Part shown: one piece after another, positions 6,501 through 6,813 of the stretch
How the letters are laid out: every line of letters starts with the position of its first letter
Numbering within the stretch: the first letter of the stretch is position 1
Assembly (NCBI GenBank): GCA_034429475.1
Contig: DAOUGD010000016.1
Location: 1-6,813 of the forward strand
From: JAKQHY01 sp034429475
Lineage (GTDB): Bacteria; Chloroflexota; Anaerolineae; B4-G1; SLSP01
Length of the DNA: 6,813 nucleotides
Direction of reading: 5' to 3'
The notes under the pieces: model-generated
The model's database searches: none
Told to the model about the DNA's origin: nothing
The model's input: the letters and a program-made list of their open reading frames with translations, nothing else
Made by a program: the position numbers and the translations under genes

Positions 6501-6813
6501 CCGTTGGTCGCGCCGCCGGTCGCGGCGTTGTCATTAAACGCGACCGCGGTCATGGTCAAAACGCCGGTGCGGATGAACAAGCCGCCGCCCAGGCCGGCGC
6601 CGCCGCCATCGGCGCTGCCGCCGAAGCCGCCCGCGCCGCTACTGGCGCCGCCGCCGCCGAAGCCGCCCGCGCCGTTACTGGTGCCGCCGCCGCCGCCGAA
6701 GCCGCCGCTGCCGCCGTTCAAGCCGCCGCCGCCACCGCCGCCGCCCAAGCCACCGTTGCCGCCATACCAACGGCCGCCGCCGCCGCCGCCGCCCCAACCC
6801 CCGCCGCCGCCGC
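503..6813 (-). CDS. Giant multidomain extracellular protein, N-terminus outside the window
   Basis: The frame is open from the right edge to TAG at 503-505, giving at least 2102 residues. Residue numbers used here count from a TTG at 6746-6748, which is not a credible start because the frame continues upstream as more glycine-rich sequence. The order of modules is: Gly-rich 1-58, PMP-like beta-helix 52-150, DUF11 at 153-266, 270-383, 387-500 and 503-627, split BACON/Ig-like 631-944, PKD 947-1028, InlB-B-type repeat 1029-1096, beta-propeller 1100-1480, DUF11 1481-1599 and 1600-1717, He_PIG/cadherin-like 1718-1807 and 1808-1896, InlB-B-type repeat 1897-1968, PKD-like 1970-2064, tail 2065-2081. 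There is no enzyme signature, LPXTG motif or C-terminal membrane helix. Such architecture implies secretion and a role in adhesion, cell-surface structure or binding, which is inference. No signal peptide can be seen because the start is missing. The gene appears monocistronic, with a hairpin just past its end. Confidence 0.95.
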   Translation of the reverse strand, partial: GGGGGWGGGGGGGRWYGGNGGLGGGGGGGGLNGGSGGFGGGGGTSNGAGGFGGGGASSGAGGFGGSADGGGAGLGGGLFIRTGVLTMTAVAFNDNAATGGATNGQGKGGGLFVLHSTTNTNGNHQGMPATLPSIAADSCGVTFSDNAAANDAGTPTDNDDVFGNLGSATSSCGVVIAKSVTPDTDVPYHGLVTYTVALRNIGLASDTNVILTDTLPAGVDFSSWVISPTSTLRAGNDITWTGTVTTGETLTWTLIARHTGNYGDVITNTAYFSGTTQVGSGSAAFGVEQPVIGVAKSVTPASNVPYHGLVTYTIALRNTGSVSDTNVTLTDTLPAQVDFGSWIENHGATVVGDEITWSGVVTASAGITFTFSATHTGDYRDVVTNTAYFSGILQSGSASAVFSLPRPVVGVAKSVTPTSNVPYHGGVTYTVVLSNTGALSDTNVILTDTLPAQVDFGSWIENHGATVTDDEITWNGVVTALESITFTFTAAHTGDYGDVVTNTADFSGILQSGSSTAVFAIEPAADLVLAKSVAPDPTSVGDALTYTLHITNTGPHALPAGDGVITVADELPADVTFNGAGGAGWTCNNAGQLVMCTTDALALGAAPDIVITANAPTMTGLITNTAYVTSTYADPNPGNNSAWATVLVGEPDIVVQAPPLAAEVCLDQTANIDIQICNSGTGPLHWTNTERASAVLKTNFVTLNKGVEWVPAGVPRVDQPIAPGSDTADYADRADGRSINAIEALGGSNVTFDPSAGGNACYLPGVAQTFCFKAESFTNDNEFRSSVWERLPANWTVTDVYTTGTPVCDSGAPWGSFDWGWQTAPYEVWIDHRAYQNASDHCVATYCFDVTPGAGVADALVSWYWAGDEHGDEPHYPCSYDYYTPDGQPSCDEAIKPLASIPPCYAELPWLSASPTNGTVGAGDCQTVTVSLSGLTPGSYTGDLEINSTDSDTPQVTLPVTLTVNDPPQAGFDWSPLFPLLNQGVTFNGWPRGTAPISYTWDFGDGSTGAGPTATHSYGALGDYTVYLTKTNVCGYDAISHTVSVVPSRTLAVNLVGQGAVQMDPPGGVYGMGTPVNLTAVPAAGWRFDQWAGDASGSANPAQVLMDGNKVVTATFLPGVTGIGQWVVVVDATVSEFGLINAANDQPYGPFLRDQLGSEGGQRFDVAVTPDGSTALISNFGDSEVFLVDLTNPLAPSLRASVRLPFFAEDIDITADGQYALVADGGFSPRLATIHIPSARLVANNDLGMAYANGVAIAPDGTVVFPDYFAGSIHSALLDETGAITYSKGMTQSHTYTYTYPGYDVTDPDGWPRHVNVGIAPDGQTVIVCDAVSSTVGVYRIVEPGVLTFTGVVTGLDGILPFEGKGGNGQSVAFSGDKAYLVINGVEASSYPYINYGDRLGVLNITGPGQVSLEAGGVATLPHHTSSQLFGVDVAAVANNKVYVGYPTLSNGDYSWPLAVVDLADDSVSPIKIFSPKVDPLDPLADPTPAIPAGVAVLPLRLYASLEVSDPEPAPGQIIAYTLTLTNGMASQISQLTLRDVLPPEVEFVGPVTLFPTGAGIVGAPPELVANLVIPGRQHVTMVFHARVRAAAPGTVVYNGIEAASPELFTSAWAVQMLTVAPHLALHKAVSDPTPNPHQIITYTLTLTNTGVADDPAVVLTDILPAQVAFGAWVARPSGATINDNTIAWTGSLDGGAVLTLSFTATQLGSYNEVVTNTAEVSGMGQTGSATITYTVAPNVAPVLDVIGAQTVDELVTLVLTPTASDVNGYPPLTFTLDAGSVGSITPDGVFTWTPTEADGPGVYTAAVRVSDGALADSEMVSITVAEVNLAPVLGALPDRFVQLGDSVSLTATATDADIPMQTLTFTLDAGSVGSLTPGGAFSWTPSALGVYTAAVRVSDGALSAAEALSITVVPEPVYTLHIAQAGDGQGVVTPGIGDYTYISGTTAILTATAQPGSVFDGWSGAASGSEAQAQIVMDADQSVTATFSLISATCTPVTAVDLTLVSATPFYPGDVITFSATLTPPALTTPYSYTLDGGATLTGSANPLIFTRSYAAEGTHTVALAVWNCPAMTPVTDTLPIVVQPALTRVYLPLVLRSTTP
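506..556 (-). other. C-terminal tail with YLPLVLR motif (residues 2065-2081)
   Basis: The protein ends ALTRVYLPLVLRSTTP. From memory, many large secreted proteins of Chloroflexota end with a very similar short block (V/I-Y-L-P-L-V-x-R plus a few residues). It is too short for a membrane helix and is not LPXTG or PEP-CTERM. A sorting or anchoring role is possible but unproven. Confidence 0.55.
557..841 (-). other. PKD-like domain (residues 1970-2064)
   Basis: It reads VDLTLVSATPFYPGDVITFS, then YSYTLDGGATLTGSANP and FTRSYAAEGTHTVALAVWNC. It lacks the W-D-F-G-D-G core but keeps the strand pattern and the Y-x-x-x-G-x-H/Y-T-V end of PKD domains. Cysteines 1974 and 2049 flank it and could form a disulfide. 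Confidence 0.65.
845..1060 (-). other. InlB-B-type repeat 2 (residues 1897-1968)
   Basis: The segment follows the same pattern as the first copy: GQGVVTPGIGDYTYISGTTA, then FDGWSGAASGSEAQ and ending DQSVTATF. Here the order is B-repeat then PKD-like domain, the reverse of the internal pair at 3461-3910. Confidence 0.8.
1061..1597 (-). repeat. Two tandem He_PIG/cadherin-like modules (residues 1718-1807 and 1808-1896)
   Basis: Both modules carry LTFTLDAGSVGS, [IL]TPxGxF[TS]WTP and YTAAVRVSDGAL, the hallmarks of putative-Ig (He_PIG) or cadherin-like repeats. The equivalent positions are 88 residues (264 bp) apart. A 26-base stretch is identical in both copies (1119-1144 and 1383-1408), pointing to internal duplication. 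Such repeats often bind calcium through D-x-D sites. DATDADIP in the second copy is a candidate, not a proven site. Confidence 0.8.
1598..1951 (-). other. DUF11 repeat 6 (residues 1600-1717)
   Basis: The module has HKAVSDPTPNP, ITYTLTLTNTGVADD, TDILPAQVAFGAW, TIAWTGSLDGG and VVTNTAEVSGMGQTGSAT. Its TDILPAQVAFGAW and SGxxQTGSA pieces resemble the tandem copies at 5249-5941, so all belong to one lineage of modules spread through the protein. Confidence 0.85.
1952..2308 (-). other. DUF11 repeat 5 (residues 1481-1599)
   Basis: The module reads LEVSDPEPAPGQIIAYTLTL, then LRDVLPPEVEFVGPV and VVYNGIEAASPE. It is diverged from the others (NGIEA in place of NTAxV). It follows the propeller directly. 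Confidence 0.75.
2309..3451 (-). other. Probable seven-bladed beta-propeller (residues 1100-1480)
   Basis: Repeated blade motifs are visible: FDVAVTPDGSTALISNFGD (from 1143), IDITADGQYALVADGG (1190), GVAIAPDGTVVFPDYFAG (1233), VGIAPDGQTVIVCDA (1296), QSVAFSGDKAYLVINGV (1349) and FGVDVAAVANNKVYVGYP (1409). This A-x-x-P-D-G pattern belongs to YVTN/LVIVD/NHL-like propellers. A lone strand at the start (WVVVVDATVSEFGLI, 1105-1119) and one at the end (GVAVLPLR, 1473-1480) could close a seventh blade. A short Asp-Pro linker (PLDPLADPTP, around 1459) falls just before the end. The blade count is inferred. No catalytic residues are recognised. Confidence 0.7.
3461..3664 (-). other. InlB-B-type repeat 1 (residues 1029-1096)
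   Basis: The segment shows the typical pattern of the bacterial InlB B-repeat family: V-x-G-x-G-V...PPGGVYGMGTPVNLTAVPAAG, then FDQWAGDASGSANP, and ending NKVVTATF. It directly follows the PKD domain and precedes the propeller. A second copy lies at 845-1060. Confidence 0.8.
3665..3910 (-). other. PKD domain (residues 947-1028)
   Basis: The PKD signature is clear: ISYTWDFGDGSTGAGPTATH at about residues 976-995, followed by YGALGDYTVYLTKTN and a closing AISHTVSVVP. PKD modules are Ig-like spacers or protein- and sugar-binding elements of surface proteins. One cysteine (1013) replaces a usual hydrophobic position. Confidence 0.9.
3917..4858 (-). other. BACON/Ig-like domain split by a Cys- and Trp-rich insertion (residues 631-944)
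   Basis: The first half (631-671: ANIDIQICNSGTGPLHW) and the last part (888-943: PWLSASPTNGTVGAGDC, then TPGSYTGDLEINSTDSD) are the two halves of a BACON-like beta-sandwich, a fold usually involved in carbohydrate or surface binding. Between them, residues 672-886 (4091-4735) form an insertion rich in aromatics (WGSFDWGWQ, VSWYWAGDEHGDE) with cysteines at 740, 750, 787, 821, 826, 857, 870 and 883. Of the 19 cysteines in the 2081 numbered residues, 11 fall within this composite region, which suggests disulfides and an extracellular location. I do not recognise the inserted domain. Confidence 0.6.
4868..5242 (-). other. DUF11 repeat 4 (residues 503-627)
   Basis: The module begins ADLVLAKSVAPDP and carries LTYTLHITNTGPH, VADELPADVTF, a cysteine pair at 566 and 575 (WTC...VMC), and the classic ending TNTAYVTSTYADPNPGNNSA. 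It is of the common DUF11 type, unlike the tandem copies before it, so it was probably acquired or diverged separately. Confidence 0.85.
5249..5941 (-). repeat. Tandem pair of near-identical DUF11 modules (repeats 2 and 3)
   Basis: Residues 270-383 (5600-5941) and 387-500 (5249-5590) are copies at an exact 351-bp, 117-residue period. Shared stretches include AKSVTP, TDTLPAQVDFGSWIENHGAT and SGILQSGS. At the DNA level there are exact runs of about 17 to 23 bases between the copies, such as around 5431-5453 and 5782-5804, so the pair arose by a fairly recent duplication. Many differences are at third codon positions, so selection has kept the protein sequence. Confidence 0.85.
5951..6292 (-). 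other. DUF11 repeat 1 (residues 153-266)
   Basis: This is an Ig-like beta-sandwich module with the DUF11 hallmarks: AKSVTP at the start, VTYTVALRNIG, then TDTLPAGVDF, DITWTGTV and a closing VITNTAYFSG. It is clearly homologous to the next two modules but more diverged in its middle (SPTSTLRAGN replaces ENHGATV) and is one residue longer. Confidence 0.85.
6299..6595 (-). other. PMP-like right-handed beta-helix end (residues 52-150)
   Basis: Two coils carry the paired motifs known from chlamydial polymorphic membrane proteins and related adhesins: GGGLFI followed by FNDN (residues 55-74), and GGGLFV followed by FSDN (residues 87-125). The segment ends with DNDDVFGNLGSA and a cysteine pair at 118 and 151. 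This is the C-terminal cap of a beta-helix whose main part must lie upstream of the window. The motifs are seen directly. The fold is inferred from the family. Confidence 0.65.
6581..6813 (-). repeat. Glycine-rich low-complexity coding repeat (GGC triplets)
   Basis: On the minus strand the DNA is mostly GGC/GGT codons and encodes long Gly runs broken by N, S, F, L, W, R and Y. A tandem unit encoding SNGAGGFGGGG-type sequence recurs with a start-to-start spacing of 36 bp and then 39 bp (copies begin, on the + strand, at 6623, 6659 and 6698). In families I remember, such Gly-rich segments form a loop inserted within a parallel beta-helix, just before an AGLGG-x-[IL]-F-[IV] coil, which is exactly what follows here (AGLGGGLFIRTG). 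The stretch continues past the window edge. Confidence 0.85.

Noticed and set aside
6746..6748. TTG as the start codon of the large gene
   Set aside because: The frame continues without a stop to the window edge with the same glycine-rich sequence, so the start is outside the window.

Overview
The window is dominated by one very long gene on the minus strand. It occupies positions 503 to 6813, runs off the right edge, and encodes at least 2102 residues of a secreted or surface-exposed multidomain protein. No catalytic domain is visible. The protein is a chain of beta-sandwich, beta-helix and beta-propeller modules. GC content is high (I judge about 60 percent or more in the large gene). The many DUF11 repeats and a C-terminal tail ending in YLPLVLR recall large extracellular proteins of Chloroflexota (Anaerolineae or Caldilinea-like bacteria). 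That assignment rests on memory of the family style, not on a search.

Layout of the large protein from N- to C-terminus (right to left on the + strand): a glycine-rich, PGRS-like stretch at the window edge; two coils of a PMP-like beta-helix (GG-x-L / F-x-x-N motifs); four DUF11 repeats, of which the first three are tandem and the second and third are close copies; a BACON/Ig-like domain split by a cysteine- and tryptophan-rich insertion of about 215 residues; a PKD domain; an InlB-B-type repeat; a probable seven-bladed beta-propeller; two more DUF11 repeats; two cadherin-like/He_PIG repeats; a second InlB-B-type repeat; a PKD-like domain; and the short YLPLVLR tail. A perfect 15-bp hairpin lies 28 bp past the stop codon and probably ends transcription.

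The left 440 bases are different in character: lower in GC and apparently scarred by mobile DNA. A truncated reading frame (positions 105 to 287, minus strand) resembles the N-terminus of a widespread uncharacterised protein family and breaks off after residue 53. Just left of the break, a reading frame on the + strand ends at position 98. The arrangement fits the end of an insertion sequence inserted into that gene, but only one edge is visible.

No tRNA, rRNA, CRISPR array, riboswitch or defence system is visible. The open questions of most interest are the role of the C-terminal tail, the inserted domain in the BACON fold, and the mobile-element junction at the left.
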